NCBI GenBank assembly: GCA_017557625.1
Contig: JAFYYG010000044.1
Span: 1-56,412, forward strand
DNA: 56,412 nucleotides
From: Muribaculaceae bacterium
GTDB lineage: Bacteria; Bacteroidota; Bacteroidia; Bacteroidales; Muribaculaceae
Reading direction: 5' to 3'
Each line of letters opens with the position of its first letter. Position 1 is the first letter of the stretch. The translations under genes and the position numbers were made by a program. Below the pieces are notes generated by a model. The model saw only the letters and a list, made by a program, of their open reading frames with translations, had not been told where the DNA came from and did no database searches. Below are positions 27,001 through 34,344 of this stretch, one piece after another.

Positions 27001-28182
27001 TTTGGCGACAAATATGCCAACAGCAACACTATGGACATCTACGTTCATAAGACCCAGCTCGTGATGGATCCTGAAGGCAACCGCAGCGTTACTGCTGACC
27101 AAATCGCCAGCGACGATGAGACGATAGACCGCGCACTGCCTGCTAACGGTCCTATTGAGTTTGGCATCGATGTGAAATACAGCAGCAAGAGCGAGATTCT
27201 GCGTTATGACGCTTATCGTTGGCTGGCAGGTGCCGACCGCTATATCATCGAGCCAAGCAGTGCCGCAAACAACGAGCAGGATGTGGCTCCAAATGGCATT
27301 GCCGGCAACCAGGGCACCTATTATACTACCGCCATGAATGCCGTGGCAGGTAATGATGTGCAAGTAACTGAGGGCCAAACTGCTCAGGCATTATTCTCTG
27401 ATCCCTATCCCGTTACAAACGTCGGCTCTTATATTTACGCCCCCGTTGTTGAGACCTTCGCTCCCGACGAGAACCGTACCGACTACAATACCTACGGTGC
27501 ACCATTGCAACAAGCAGCTACAGGAAATATCGCTGTTAGTGTGATGACTCCAAATGAGGATTATCCATTTATGAGCGGTTACACCTGGGAGGAGGCTAAT
27601 GGTGATAAATATGCTTATTACAACATATATCTGCAAGTTGACCAGAGCAATATTCCTACTGGCTATAGCATCTACAAGGTGCGCGCTTGGCGCAAGGTAG
27701 CCCCAAGTTTACTTGGTGAGGAGTTCAGCAGCTTCTATTACCGCATGGGAATCAACGGAGAGTATCTCTATGAGGAACTTGATGGCGTTGAGCTGAGTCA
27801 GGGCGATATCCTCGGCACAGACAAGGTTAACGGCCAGATGAAATGTACTTTCGGAGCCCGCAAGCTGCGCACAAGCGAAGACGAAGATGGTGTGATTGAC
27901 GAGCTACCAGCTGAGTTTGTTGTTCGTATCTATTTCACTCCAATGACCAAGAGCGAAGGTGATGCTAACTACTATGTGATTGAAGGTGCTACCGACCGCA
28001 CCTTCAACTGGCAAGAAGGCATCGTGACTGGCGTGGCAAGGCTCACCACCAGTGGCGAGGTTCAGAGCGTGACATACTACAACGTAGCAGGTGCTGCCAG
28101 CAGTCGTCCCTGGCAAGGTGTGAACATCATGGTCACCCGCTACAGCGACGGCACAACTTCTACAACAAAGGTTGTGAAGTAA
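24094..28182 (+). CDS. Very large secreted protein with T9SS-like tail
   Basis: 1362 residues, signal peptide ending MIAWAQ (about 21). Residues 130-260 and 330-430 are repetitive Gly/Ser/Thr-rich beta sequence of the kind seen in Bacteroidales surface proteins. A helical, less repetitive stretch follows at about 500-690 (ATIKSVRVVTESKR, EQFSPSMASGG, KRDPYKAQKFLYYN). The 700-1000 region contains fibronectin-III-like segments (VVLTWNSNLLNFLPG, YTDRVAQLPNEGQTITYVVRG). The last 50 residues are the shared module TYYNVAG, GVNIMVTRYSDG and TKVVK. I recognise no enzyme motif. It follows the 1158-residue protein but has its own promoter and terminator, so the two are separate units of like type. Confidence 0.85.
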   Translation: MKMKRQFTLLIIAVMAMIAWAQPTAVKNRAFFEGISYSWPFNAPVSAQQTSNLGEVATDPDQIIAMLREIYSNKTIPGNYTRGYSALNTPEGTWTNGVATGNYPVAYPAIGKIGMDANANIGYNNSYGWNVDGVVYKQSPAGTVSFTRANDRTRASFVRKNGITLSMYQLYGNSGTTQSPTYYFNAGSSQDIVVEAEADKVITSIKFTFVSSYGTITSAVATGGSGSYSSGTWTGSAQKVTFKHSSQVRLTQVDVSYEPVGPLTTFEGDYETVTYIPGTDLGNNVNSGGTTGTKSVKGGFYVDYMSSGFGSTTSTWYQAASSYDARFYTYDGYTITNMNFTLLPDYGTGTANDGSNLMYIKYLNGDGVEVTIKNTSSPSFADLIASGDLVFSDNGLSMTLNIPTKKIWIKPANNKNLRFSRIEATYKYDGPNINYFAPETYLPNEEGNTLLLVEVKDGVTPNTLKQAGLATFTNNTFDYYNISDYNSLRNVVEATIKSVRVVTESKRMGEGLDAGTLFKIDCDKLNRFFLLGKGQLRYFDNDYADNNVNATTPPRSVSQSIGNQPYWNGAGYFDQSMEYLFGHMFEQFSPSMASGGTSLNDIYKLLAVNMKSFNVVHDCIDVLSAESTGHEFNMYGKTSTSDDCQDVRDMMFFVPDYRMLAHEGNADVSKRDPYKAQKFLYYNPDHAPKMGLFVIKLDEITEDKAVKVEGQDAYDVVLTWNSNLLNFLPGEDGVYNLYRVTNVDGIETYTPVTDGTGNPVTITANTQAGLTYTDRVAQLPNEGQTITYVVRGRDAGNFLSLQMSNKESVYIPGIDVSEDLNLKLTADYYSRFDPQEEKNNYSNLVTMGTVVSNITAAELQQGTLTFTRAYTDATGNHCDPIAVGTVTSMSNGNGTMTVVMQNQDFFKYGYNSNGTASAASPNPTFTAAFTYNANGVTFTGNGIKFYDNFSASVAGNAHPSKYTYQVNFVFGDKYANSNTMDIYVHKTQLVMDPEGNRSVTADQIASDDETIDRALPANGPIEFGIDVKYSSKSEILRYDAYRWLAGADRYIIEPSSAANNEQDVAPNGIAGNQGTYYTTAMNAVAGNDVQVTEGQTAQALFSDPYPVTNVGSYIYAPVVETFAPDENRTDYNTYGAPLQQAATGNIAVSVMTPNEDYPFMSGYTWEEANGDKYAYYNIYLQVDQSNIPTGYSIYKVRAWRKVAPSLLGEEFSSFYYRMGINGEYLYEELDGVELSQGDILGTDKVNGQMKCTFGARKLRTSEDEDGVIDELPAEFVVRIYFTPMTKSEGDANYYVIEGATDRTFNWQEGIVTGVARLTTSGEVQSVTYYNVAGAASSRPWQGVNIMVTRYSDGTTSTTKVVK

Positions 28183-28211
28183 GGCATCTTGACAGTTACA
28201 ATTATTATATT

Positions 28212-28247
28212 AAGCGGCATCCTCTTAAGAGTGGGTGCCGCTTTGAT
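28212..28247 (+). terminator. Intrinsic terminator
   Basis: AAGCGGCATCCTCT and AGTGGGTGCCGCTT form a long stem with a TAAG loop, followed by TGATTTG. Confidence 0.8.
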
Positions 28248-28278
28248 TTGCTCATAATAGAATAAATGTGTAACTTTG
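28247..28278 (+). promoter_or_regulatory. -33/-7 promoter of kdsC
   Basis: TTTG (28247-28250), 20 bases, TAACTTTG (28271-28278); 21 bases before the ATG. The -33 box overlaps the preceding terminator. Confidence 0.65.
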
Positions 28279-28299
28279 CCAAAATAATATCATATAATT

Positions 28300-28809
28300 A
28301 TGGACTTGACACATATTAGAGGAATCGCGTTTGATGTGGATGGCGTGTTGTCGCCGAGCACTATCCCCATGAGCGAGGACGGGATGCCGTGCCGTATGCT
28401 CAACATCAAGGACGGATATGCCATTCAGTTGGCGGTGAAGAAAGGCCTTAAAATCGCCATCATCAGCGGCGGACGCTCCGAGGCTGTGGAGCTGCGCTAT
28501 CGCAGTTTGGGAGTGGAAGATATCTATATGGGTGCAGCATTCAAGCTGCCTTTGTTTGAACAGTGGCTCAAAGACAGAAGTCTTGATGCCAGCGAGGTGA
28601 TTTTCGTGGGCGACGACATCCCCGACATTCATACCATGCGGGCCGCAGACCTCTCGGTGGCTCCAGCCGATGCTGCATGGCAGGTGAAGGAGGTTGCAGA
28701 CTACATTTCGCCCTGCGACGGAGGTCACGGTGTAGCCCGCGACATAATCGAAAAAGTCCTCACCGCCCAAGGCCTGTGGATGGACGATGAACACGCATTT
28801 GGCTGGTAA
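28300..28809 (+). CDS. kdsC: 3-deoxy-D-manno-octulosonate 8-phosphate phosphatase (KdsC-type HAD hydrolase)
   Basis: 169 residues, the normal KdsC length, with a C0-type HAD fold lacking a large cap. It shows FDVDGVLSPSTIP (nucleophile and acid Asp), NIKDGYAIQLA, IISGGRSEAVELR and VGDDIPDIH, which are the KdsC motifs. It hydrolyses KDO 8-phosphate to KDO for lipid A-linked core synthesis in the cytoplasm. It leads a short operon with maf, 76 bases downstream, and an AlkZ-related gene. Other kds genes are not in this window, so a related sugar-acid phosphatase (NeuA/KDN type) is a small possibility. Confidence 0.85.
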   Translation: MDLTHIRGIAFDVDGVLSPSTIPMSEDGMPCRMLNIKDGYAIQLAVKKGLKIAIISGGRSEAVELRYRSLGVEDIYMGAAFKLPLFEQWLKDRSLDASEVIFVGDDIPDIHTMRAADLSVAPADAAWQVKEVADYISPCDGGHGVARDIIEKVLTAQGLWMDDEHAFGW

Positions 28810-28885
28810 GCCTTCAATGCATAATCTTTTTTAATGCACAATTTTTAATCTATGATTTATAGATAATCTAAAATTATTCACAGTT

Positions 28886-29479
28886 TTGCTATTACAAGAA
28901 TTAAAACAATATAATGTGATATTGGCGAGCAATTCTCCTCGCAGGCGGGAACTGCTGGCTGATTTGGGAATTGAGTTTCAGGTGAGGACTCTTGAAGGCA
29001 TCGACGAGAGTTATCCTCACGACCTGCCAGTGCTGGAAATTGCCGAGTATATCTCTCGCAAAAAGGCTCATGCCTACCAAGCGGAGATGGCTGATGATGA
29101 GCTTATCATCACTGCCGATACGGTGGTAATTCTCGGCGACGAAGTGCTTGGAAAGCCCAAAGATGCCGACGACGCTCGACGAATGCTCCGCGAGCTATCG
29201 GGGAAAACCCATAAAGTGGTGACGGGTGTGACCATCGTAACGGCGAGCGCCACACGCTCCTTCAGCGCGGTAACCGATGTGGAGTTTGCCGAACTCAGCG
29301 ATGAGGATATCAATTACTACGTTGACAACTACCGCCCGCTCGACAAGGCTGGTGCCTACGGCATTCAGGAGTGGATAGGCTGTATGGGCGTGCGTCACAT
29401 CAACGGCAGCTTCTACAACGTGATGGGCTTACCTCTCCACCGCTTATATACAGAGATTGAACACTTGCTCAATGATTGA
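28886..29479 (+). CDS. maf: Maf-type nucleotide pyrophosphatase
   Basis: 197 residues, the usual length. It opens with the Maf signature ILASNSPRRRELL, then ADTVVILGDEVLGKPKD and KTHKVVTGVT, and ends with AYGIQEWIGCMGV, NVMGLPLHRLY. Maf proteins hydrolyse dTTP, UTP and modified pyrimidine triphosphates and are linked to housecleaning and septum control. The start appears to be TTG at 28886: the frame has a stop at 28853 and no ATG before the conserved region. The next gene starts inside its stop (ATG 29472, TGA 29477-29479), so they are translationally coupled. Confidence 0.9.
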   Translation: MLLQELKQYNVILASNSPRRRELLADLGIEFQVRTLEGIDESYPHDLPVLEIAEYISRKKAHAYQAEMADDELIITADTVVILGDEVLGKPKDADDARRMLRELSGKTHKVVTGVTIVTASATRSFSAVTDVEFAELSDEDINYYVDNYRPLDKAGAYGIQEWIGCMGVRHINGSFYNVMGLPLHRLYTEIEHLLND

Positions 29480-30146
29480 AAATATGAGAAGAAATATCGG
29501 CACTTGCCACGAACTGATGGCAGCGATTGAGGAACTGGGCTTTTTGCCGTTGCTCGATGGGGGAGTGGTGGGCTTCAGCGCCGAGGAAATGGTGGACTCT
29601 GACTGCCGATATGTGGCTACTGCCGACGGCTGGGACTGGCCGCTATGGAAGTGGAAAGGTCCCATCATTACAGAGGGTAGCTGCGTATATGGCAAGTTTT
29701 TCAACGGGAAAGCGGGTTTTGTGAGTAAGCGGTGGTGGCCCGATTGGTGCAACTGGCGCCGAAGCACAAAGTCAGAGCCTGCTCCAGGGTCGATAGAGGA
29801 GACCATATTGCTCATTTTACATGAGCATGGCAGCCTCATCACCCGCGAATTGCGTGCTATGTGCGGCTTTACAGGTGGTAAGATGCGTAGCCGCTTTGAC
29901 ACCTATGTCACGCGCCTGCAGATGCAGTGCCGCATCGTCACAGAGGACTTCGTCTATCCCCGCGACCGTCACGGCAAGGAATTCGGCTGGGGCTGGTCGC
30001 TGCTCACCACCCCCGAGCGCTTGCTCGGCAAGGATATGTGCCAATGTGACAACACCCCAGAGCAATCGCGCAAGCTCATTGCCTCACACCTGCGCCACAT
30101 TCTGCCTACTGCCAGTGAAGCCCAGATTGACAAGATAATAGGGTAA
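29472..30146 (+). CDS. AlkZ-related winged-helix protein
   Basis: About 224 residues. I chose ATG 29472, which overlaps the maf stop, over the ATG at 29457. Recognisable segments are NIGTCHELMAAIEELGFLP, WKWKGPIITEGSCVYGKFF, GKAGFVSKRWWPDW and, later, SLITRELRAMCG and MRSRFDTYVTRLQMQCRIVT, a winged-helix-like part. These match proteins in Bacteroidales annotated as AlkZ-related; AlkZ/YcaQ is a DNA glycosylase for interstrand crosslinks. This protein is about half the AlkZ length, so enzymatic activity is not assured. Co-transcribed with kdsC and maf. Confidence 0.7.
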   Translation: MIENMRRNIGTCHELMAAIEELGFLPLLDGGVVGFSAEEMVDSDCRYVATADGWDWPLWKWKGPIITEGSCVYGKFFNGKAGFVSKRWWPDWCNWRRSTKSEPAPGSIEETILLILHEHGSLITRELRAMCGFTGGKMRSRFDTYVTRLQMQCRIVTEDFVYPRDRHGKEFGWGWSLLTTPERLLGKDMCQCDNTPEQSRKLIASHLRHILPTASEAQIDKIIG

Positions 30147-30200
30147 GAAGTTAGAAGTATAAAGAAGGGGGGATTTTGGATTCTTTCTTTTTTAAAATTT

Positions 30201-30233
30201 TGAGACATTTGGGGTCTGACCCCAAATGTCTCA
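30201..30233. repeat. Perfect 15-bp palindrome with GGGGT/ACCCC centre
   Basis: TGAGACATTTGGGGT (30201-30215) and its exact reverse complement (30219-30233) flank a 3-base CTG loop, followed by ATTTTTG. It can act as a terminator of the AlkZ-related gene, but its perfection and its GGGGTCTGACCCC core resemble dispersed REP-like palindromes. Confidence 0.8.
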
Positions 30234-30254
30234 TTTTTGAAGATTTTAGAATAA

Positions 30255-30290
30255 AACGCCAAGTCCTGTGTGGACCTGGCGCTTTGTTTT
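30255..30290. terminator. Bidirectional terminator between the AlkZ-related gene and rpsA
   Basis: AACGCCAAGTCC pairs with GGACCTGGCGCTT around TGTGT, one base bulged. T-runs are present on both strands (TTTTATT on the minus strand). Confidence 0.75.
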
Positions 30291-30312
30291 TCTCAAGAAA
30301 TCGATTATGGGG

Positions 30313-32109
30313 TTACTCGCCCTTCTCGAGTTTCTGCTTCAGTTCGGCAAGTGCGTCGATGTCACCAAGAGTGGTCTTCTCGACGTTGCTCGACTGTGCT
30401 ACTGGCTGCTCCTCGGCAGGTGCTGCCTTAGCGGTAGCCTTCTTAGCCTTGCGAGCTTCGGCCTTCTGCTCATCCTCGAAGATGCGGCTGTGGCTCAAGA
30501 TGATGCGTTTAGCATCCTTGTTGAACTCGATAACCTTGAACTGCAATTTCTCGTCTTGTTTAGCTGGAGTGCCGTCTTCCTTAACAAGGTGTTTAGGAGT
30601 GGCAAAACCCTCAACGCCGTAAGGCAGGCTGATCACTGCGCCCTTGTCGAGGAGCTCGGTGATGGTTCCCTCGTGGATGCTGCCCACGGTGTAGATAGTC
30701 TCGAAGTTATCCCAAGGATTGTCCTCGAGCTGCTTGTGGCCAAGGCTGAGGCGACGGTTGTCCTTGTCAATCTCAAGAACTACAACGTCGATGTCGGCAC
30801 CAATCTGAGTGAACTCACTTGGGTGCTTGATCTTCTTGGTCCAAGAGAGGTCGCTGATGTGGATAAGTCCGTCAACGCCTTCCTCAAGCTCTACAAATAC
30901 ACCAAAGTTGGTGAAGTTGCGAACCTTTGCAGTGTGCTTCGAGCCAACAGGATAACGCTCCTCGATCTTGTCCCAAGGATTCTCCTTGAGCTGCTTGATG
31001 CCAAGCGACATCTTGCGCTCGTCGCGGTCGAGAGTGAGGATTACGGCCTCTACCTCGTCGCCCACTTTGAGGAAGTCCTGAGCGCTGCGCAGGTGCTGCG
31101 ACCAGCTCATCTCGCTCACGTGGATAAGACCTTCTACGCCAGGAGCAATCTCTACGAATGCGCCGTAGTCGGTCATAACGACAACCTTACCGGTAACCTT
31201 GTCGCCAACCTTGAGGTTCTCGTCAAGCTTATCCCATGGATGTGGCTGCAACTGCTTCAAGCCGAGAGCGATACGCTTCTTCTCCTCGTCAAAGTCGAGG
31301 ATAACAACGTTGAGGTTCTGGTTTGGCTCAACGATGTCGGCTGGATTGTTCACGCGGCCCCAAGAGAGGTCGGTGATGTGAATAAGACCGTCAACGCCAC
31401 CGAGGTCGATGAATACGCCGTAGCTGGTGATGTTCTTAACGGTTCCCTCAAGCACTTGACCCTTCTCGAGCTTAGCGATGATGTCTTTGCGCTGTTGCTC
31501 AAGCTCGGCCTCGATAAGTGCCTTGTGAGATACAACCACGTTTTTGTACTCTTGGTTGATTTTCACAACCTTGAACTCCATGGTCTTGTCAACAAATACA
31601 TCATAGTCGCGGATGGGCTTAACGTCGATTTGGCTGCCGGGCAGGAAGGCCTCGATGCCAAATACGTCAACAATCATACCACCCTTAGTGCGGCACTTGA
31701 TGTAACCCTTGATGATCTCGTCATTCTCAAGCGCCTGGTTAACGCGTTCCCAACTCTTAGCAGTGCGAGCTTTCTTGTGCGAGAGCACCAGCTGGCCTTT
31801 GCGGTCCTCCTGATTCTCGACAAACACCTCAACGGTGTCGCCTACCTTCAGGTCGGGGTTGTAACGGAACTCGTTGTAAGGAATAATACCGTCCGACTTG
31901 TAGCCAATGTTAACCACTACCTCGCGCTTGTTGATTGAGATAACAGTACCTTCGGTTACTTCTTTGTCCTTGATTGCGCCAAGCGACTTGTCGTAGGCGG
32001 CTTCCAGAGTCTCATAAGACTCATTTTTTTTGCTATCACCTCTTTCAAAGGCCTCCCAATCGAAGTCCTCAATGGGTGAAATTGGAGAATTTTTTAATTC
32101 TTCGCTCAT
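30313..32109 (-). CDS. rpsA: 30S ribosomal protein S1
   Basis: 598 residues with six S1 RNA-binding repeats, the full-length form. Repeat signatures recur: GTVISINKREVVVNIGYKSDG, GMIVDVFGIEAFLPGSQ, GVFIDLGGVDGLIHITDLSW, GAFVEIAPGVEGLIHVSEMSW, GVFVELEEGVDGLIHISDLSW and a more divergent sixth (GAVISLPYGVEGFATP). An Ala/Lys-rich tail follows. S1 unwinds and holds mRNA leaders on the 30S subunit, which matters in this phylum because most genes lack Shine-Dalgarno sequences. It has its own promoter and a terminator. Confidence 0.96.
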   Translation of the reverse strand: MSEELKNSPISPIEDFDWEAFERGDSKKNESYETLEAAYDKSLGAIKDKEVTEGTVISINKREVVVNIGYKSDGIIPYNEFRYNPDLKVGDTVEVFVENQEDRKGQLVLSHKKARTAKSWERVNQALENDEIIKGYIKCRTKGGMIVDVFGIEAFLPGSQIDVKPIRDYDVFVDKTMEFKVVKINQEYKNVVVSHKALIEAELEQQRKDIIAKLEKGQVLEGTVKNITSYGVFIDLGGVDGLIHITDLSWGRVNNPADIVEPNQNLNVVILDFDEEKKRIALGLKQLQPHPWDKLDENLKVGDKVTGKVVVMTDYGAFVEIAPGVEGLIHVSEMSWSQHLRSAQDFLKVGDEVEAVILTLDRDERKMSLGIKQLKENPWDKIEERYPVGSKHTAKVRNFTNFGVFVELEEGVDGLIHISDLSWTKKIKHPSEFTQIGADIDVVVLEIDKDNRRLSLGHKQLEDNPWDNFETIYTVGSIHEGTITELLDKGAVISLPYGVEGFATPKHLVKEDGTPAKQDEKLQFKVIEFNKDAKRIILSHSRIFEDEQKAEARKAKKATAKAAPAEEQPVAQSSNVEKTTLGDIDALAELKQKLEKGE

Positions 32110-32174
32110 TTAAATGTTAGTAAAAAAGTTAATAATCACAGGTCTTCCAGATTCGTTCCCGGAAAACGCGACTG

Positions 32175-32204
32175 CAAAGGTAAGCATAATTTTCTTACCC
32201 ACAA
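32175..32204 (-). promoter_or_regulatory. -33/-7 promoter of rpsA
   Basis: On the minus strand TTG (32202-32204), 19 bases, TACCTTTG (32175-32182); about 65 bases before the ATG. Confidence 0.6.
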
Positions 32205-32273
32205 CCATTTTACCCCCACATTTTTAAGAAAAGTGTGAAAAATAGCCCGTTTGATGAGTTGTGGGAGGGTGTT

Positions 32274-32305
32274 TTTGGCACTTACGACAAAAAACCGTAA
32301 CTTTG
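32274..32305 (+). promoter_or_regulatory. -33/-7 promoter of miaB
   Basis: TTTG (32274-32277), 20 bases, TAACTTTG (32298-32305). The transcript would begin near 32312 and include the inverted repeat in a leader of about 200 bases. Confidence 0.65.
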
Positions 32306-32350
32306 CAGGCGATTTTTGTATGGTTGTAACTATTCAGTGATGTCATCATT

Positions 32351-32446
32351 GTCAAACAAATACAACATAACCAGACAAAAATAACTAGAAAAATTCACAA
32401 AATATTATTGTTGGATTTGTTATTACTTGTTGAGTTTGTTTGATGA
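32351..32446. repeat. Inverted-repeat element, copy upstream of miaB
   Basis: A left arm from 32352 (TCAAACAAATACAACA) pairs imperfectly with a right arm ending CTTGTTGAGTTTGTTTGA at about 32443. Arms are about 40 bases with a 15-base spacer. A second copy lies just after miaB. Confidence 0.7.
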
Positions 32447-32509
32447 TAATGTGGGTGAAAATCAAAATTGCTGGGTAGTTGCGCATGGTTATACACATTA
32501 ATATATTAT

Positions 32510-33940
32510 ATGAACTCATTGAATTTGAAATATGATGGTGGCGGGGAGTTTTCGAAGAGGCTTTTCTTGGAGACTTATGGCTGCCAGATGAATGTTGCCG
32601 ACAGTGAGGTGGTGGCGAGCGTGATGCAGATGGCTGGATATGGCACTACCGATGACCTCGACCGTGCCGATGCTTTCTTTATCAACACTTGCAGCGTGCG
32701 CGACAATGCCGAGCAGCGCATCTTCGCGCGCCTCAGGACTCTTAATGCCCTTCGCCGCAAGCGTCAGCATCGCCTTATCATCGGCATCATCGGTTGTATG
32801 GCCGAGCGCATGAAGGACGAGCTTATCAACAATCATGGGGTAGATTTAGTGGCTGGTCCCGACAGTTACCTCGAGCTGCCGAGCCTTATTGCCGCCGCTG
32901 AAAATGGCGAGAAGGCGATTAATGTGGAGCTATCGACGACCGAGACCTACCGCGACATCATCCCCACTCGCATTAGTGCCAACCGCATCAGCGGCTTCAT
33001 CTCAATAATGCGTGGATGCAACAACTTCTGCACCTACTGCATCGTGCCCTATACCCGCGGCCGTGAGCGCAGCCGTGAGCCGCAAAGCATCCTCAACGAG
33101 CTCCGCGACCTGCAACAGAAGGGCTTTAAGGAGGTGACCCTGCTTGGGCAGAATGTGAATTCTTATCTATATAAGGTTAGTAAAAATAGTGAATGTCATA
33201 CTCCCTCCAACCCCCTCTATCCTAGAGTGGGAGCTGTCGACGACAATTGCGAGGTGGATTTTGCCGCATTGCTGGCGATGGTTGCGGAGGCAGCGCCCGA
33301 GATGCGTGTGCGCTTCACCACGAGCAACCCCGAGGATTTGAGTGATGCCATAATCGACACGATGGCGAGTCACGGCAACATCTGCAACCACATCCACCTG
33401 CCGGTTCAGAGCGGCAGCAACAAGATTCTCAAACTCATGAACCGCAAATACACCCGCGAGTGGTACCTCGACCGCATAGCTCGCATCCGTCAGGCAATTC
33501 CCGACTGCGGCATCTCGACCGATATGTTCACCGGTTTCCACGACGAGACCGAGGAGGACTTCCAGGAGACGCTGAGCCTCATGCGTGAGGTGGGCTTTGA
33601 CTCGTCGTTCATGTTTAAATACAGCGAGCGCCCAGGCACCTTCGCCGCTAAGCGACTGCCAGACAACGTTCCTGAGGATGTGAAAATCGACCGCCTGAAC
33701 CGCATGATTGCCCTGCAAAATGAACTCTCGCTGTGCAGCAACCGTGCCGACGTGGGCAAGACCTTCGAAGTTCTCGTCGAGGGCTACAGCAAACGCTCCA
33801 AAGACGACATGTTCGGTCGCACCCATCAAAACAAAGTCATAGTCTTCCCAGCCGGCGACACCAAGATAGGCGACAAGGTGATGTGTAAAGTGGAAAAAGC
33901 CACCAGCGCAACGCTGATAGGAGTGATTGATAATGCATAA
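32510..33940 (+). CDS. miaB: tRNA-2-methylthio-N6-dimethylallyladenosine synthase MiaB
   Basis: 476 residues from ATG 32510; an upstream in-frame TTG would add 14 unconserved residues inside the leader. The N-terminal methylthiotransferase domain has LETYGCQMNVADSE and the later cysteines (INTCSVRDNAEQR, IGIIGCMAER). The radical SAM triad is CNNFCTYC (about 170-177), followed by RGRERSREP and LLGQNVNSY. A C-terminal TRAM domain ends at VEKATSATLIGVI. It adds the methylthio group to A37 of tRNAs reading UNN codons. Odd feature: after LLGQNVNSY there is an insertion of about 25 residues, part of which (about 229-242) is encoded by a dispersed DNA repeat. The gene is bracketed by two inverted-repeat elements. 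Confidence 0.95.
   Translation: MNSLNLKYDGGGEFSKRLFLETYGCQMNVADSEVVASVMQMAGYGTTDDLDRADAFFINTCSVRDNAEQRIFARLRTLNALRRKRQHRLIIGIIGCMAERMKDELINNHGVDLVAGPDSYLELPSLIAAAENGEKAINVELSTTETYRDIIPTRISANRISGFISIMRGCNNFCTYCIVPYTRGRERSREPQSILNELRDLQQKGFKEVTLLGQNVNSYLYKVSKNSECHTPSNPLYPRVGAVDDNCEVDFAALLAMVAEAAPEMRVRFTTSNPEDLSDAIIDTMASHGNICNHIHLPVQSGSNKILKLMNRKYTREWYLDRIARIRQAIPDCGISTDMFTGFHDETEEDFQETLSLMREVGFDSSFMFKYSERPGTFAAKRLPDNVPEDVKIDRLNRMIALQNELSLCSNRADVGKTFEVLVEGYSKRSKDDMFGRTHQNKVIVFPAGDTKIGDKVMCKVEKATSATLIGVIDNA
33195..33236 (+). repeat. Dispersed repeat segment inside miaB
   Basis: These 42 bases match the reverse complement of 54110-54149 almost throughout: GTCATACTCCC, CCCTCTATC, TAGA and TGGGAGCTG are shared in order, with a few substitutions and 1-2 gaps. 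In miaB the segment is read in frame as HTPSNPLYPRVGA. Confidence 0.75.
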
Positions 33941-33960
33941 TTCACAATGTTTCTCCATTA

Positions 33961-34072
33961 TCAAACAAAACAACAATACCTGACAAAAACAACAAGAAAA
34001 ATAAACTATTTCAGAACTGTCATAATGAATAGTCTTTTGTTGTATTTGTTCCTATTTGTTGAGTTTGTTTGA
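33961..34072. repeat. Inverted-repeat element, copy downstream of miaB
   Basis: Left arm TCAAACAAAACAACAATACC from 33961 and right arm ending TATTTGTTGAGTTTGTTTGA at 34072 form an imperfect stem of about 38 bp with a 34-base spacer. The right arm is close to those at 32403-32446 and 11-50. Confidence 0.7.
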
Positions 34073-34151
34073 TTATATATCAGCTAAACCATAATAATGT
34101 GATAAAAATAAAAGAGTTTCAACCATAATCGGTTGAAACTCTTTGCTTTAG

Positions 34152-34223
34152 TGGCGGGGGCCGGATTCGAACCAACGACCTCTGGGTTATGAGCCCAACG
34201 AGCTACCACTGCTCCACCCCGCG
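34152..34223 (-). tRNA. Initiator tRNA-fMet (CAT anticodon)
   Basis: On the minus strand a 72-base cloverleaf with CAT anticodon. It has the three consecutive G-C pairs (GGG/CCC) in the anticodon stem and an unpaired position 1-72, both hallmarks of the initiator. The sequence closely follows the E. coli initiator, with a D-loop two bases shorter. Base 72 is C, giving a C1 x C72 mismatch rather than the usual C1 x A72. CCA is not encoded (CTA follows A73). Confidence 0.92.
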
Positions 34224-34234
34224 ATTTGCGAATG

Positions 34235-34265
34235 CAAAGGTACTGCCTTTTCTGAGACTGACAAA
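34235..34265 (-). promoter_or_regulatory. -33/-7 promoter of tRNA-fMet
   Basis: On the minus strand TTTG (34262-34265), 19 bases, TACCTTTG (34235-34242), ending 12 bases before the tRNA. Confidence 0.65.
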
Positions 34266-34344
34266 ATTTTAGTGGCATTTCGCTTGAATTTTAAACAAAC
34301 TTTAACAAAATGCCACTAAATATTATTATGGTAGTATGCTTTCG

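Larger units (their letters stand above)
32110..32509. other. Divergent intergenic region between rpsA and miaB
   Basis: 400 bases. It holds one promoter for each gene and, in the leader of miaB, an inverted-repeat element (32351-32446). Nothing else is evident. Confidence 0.6.

Noticed and set aside
30268-31938. Open frame of 556 codons antisense to rpsA
   Set aside because: It is the shadow of the six S1 repeats; the product is a Leu/Val-rich sequence without motifs.
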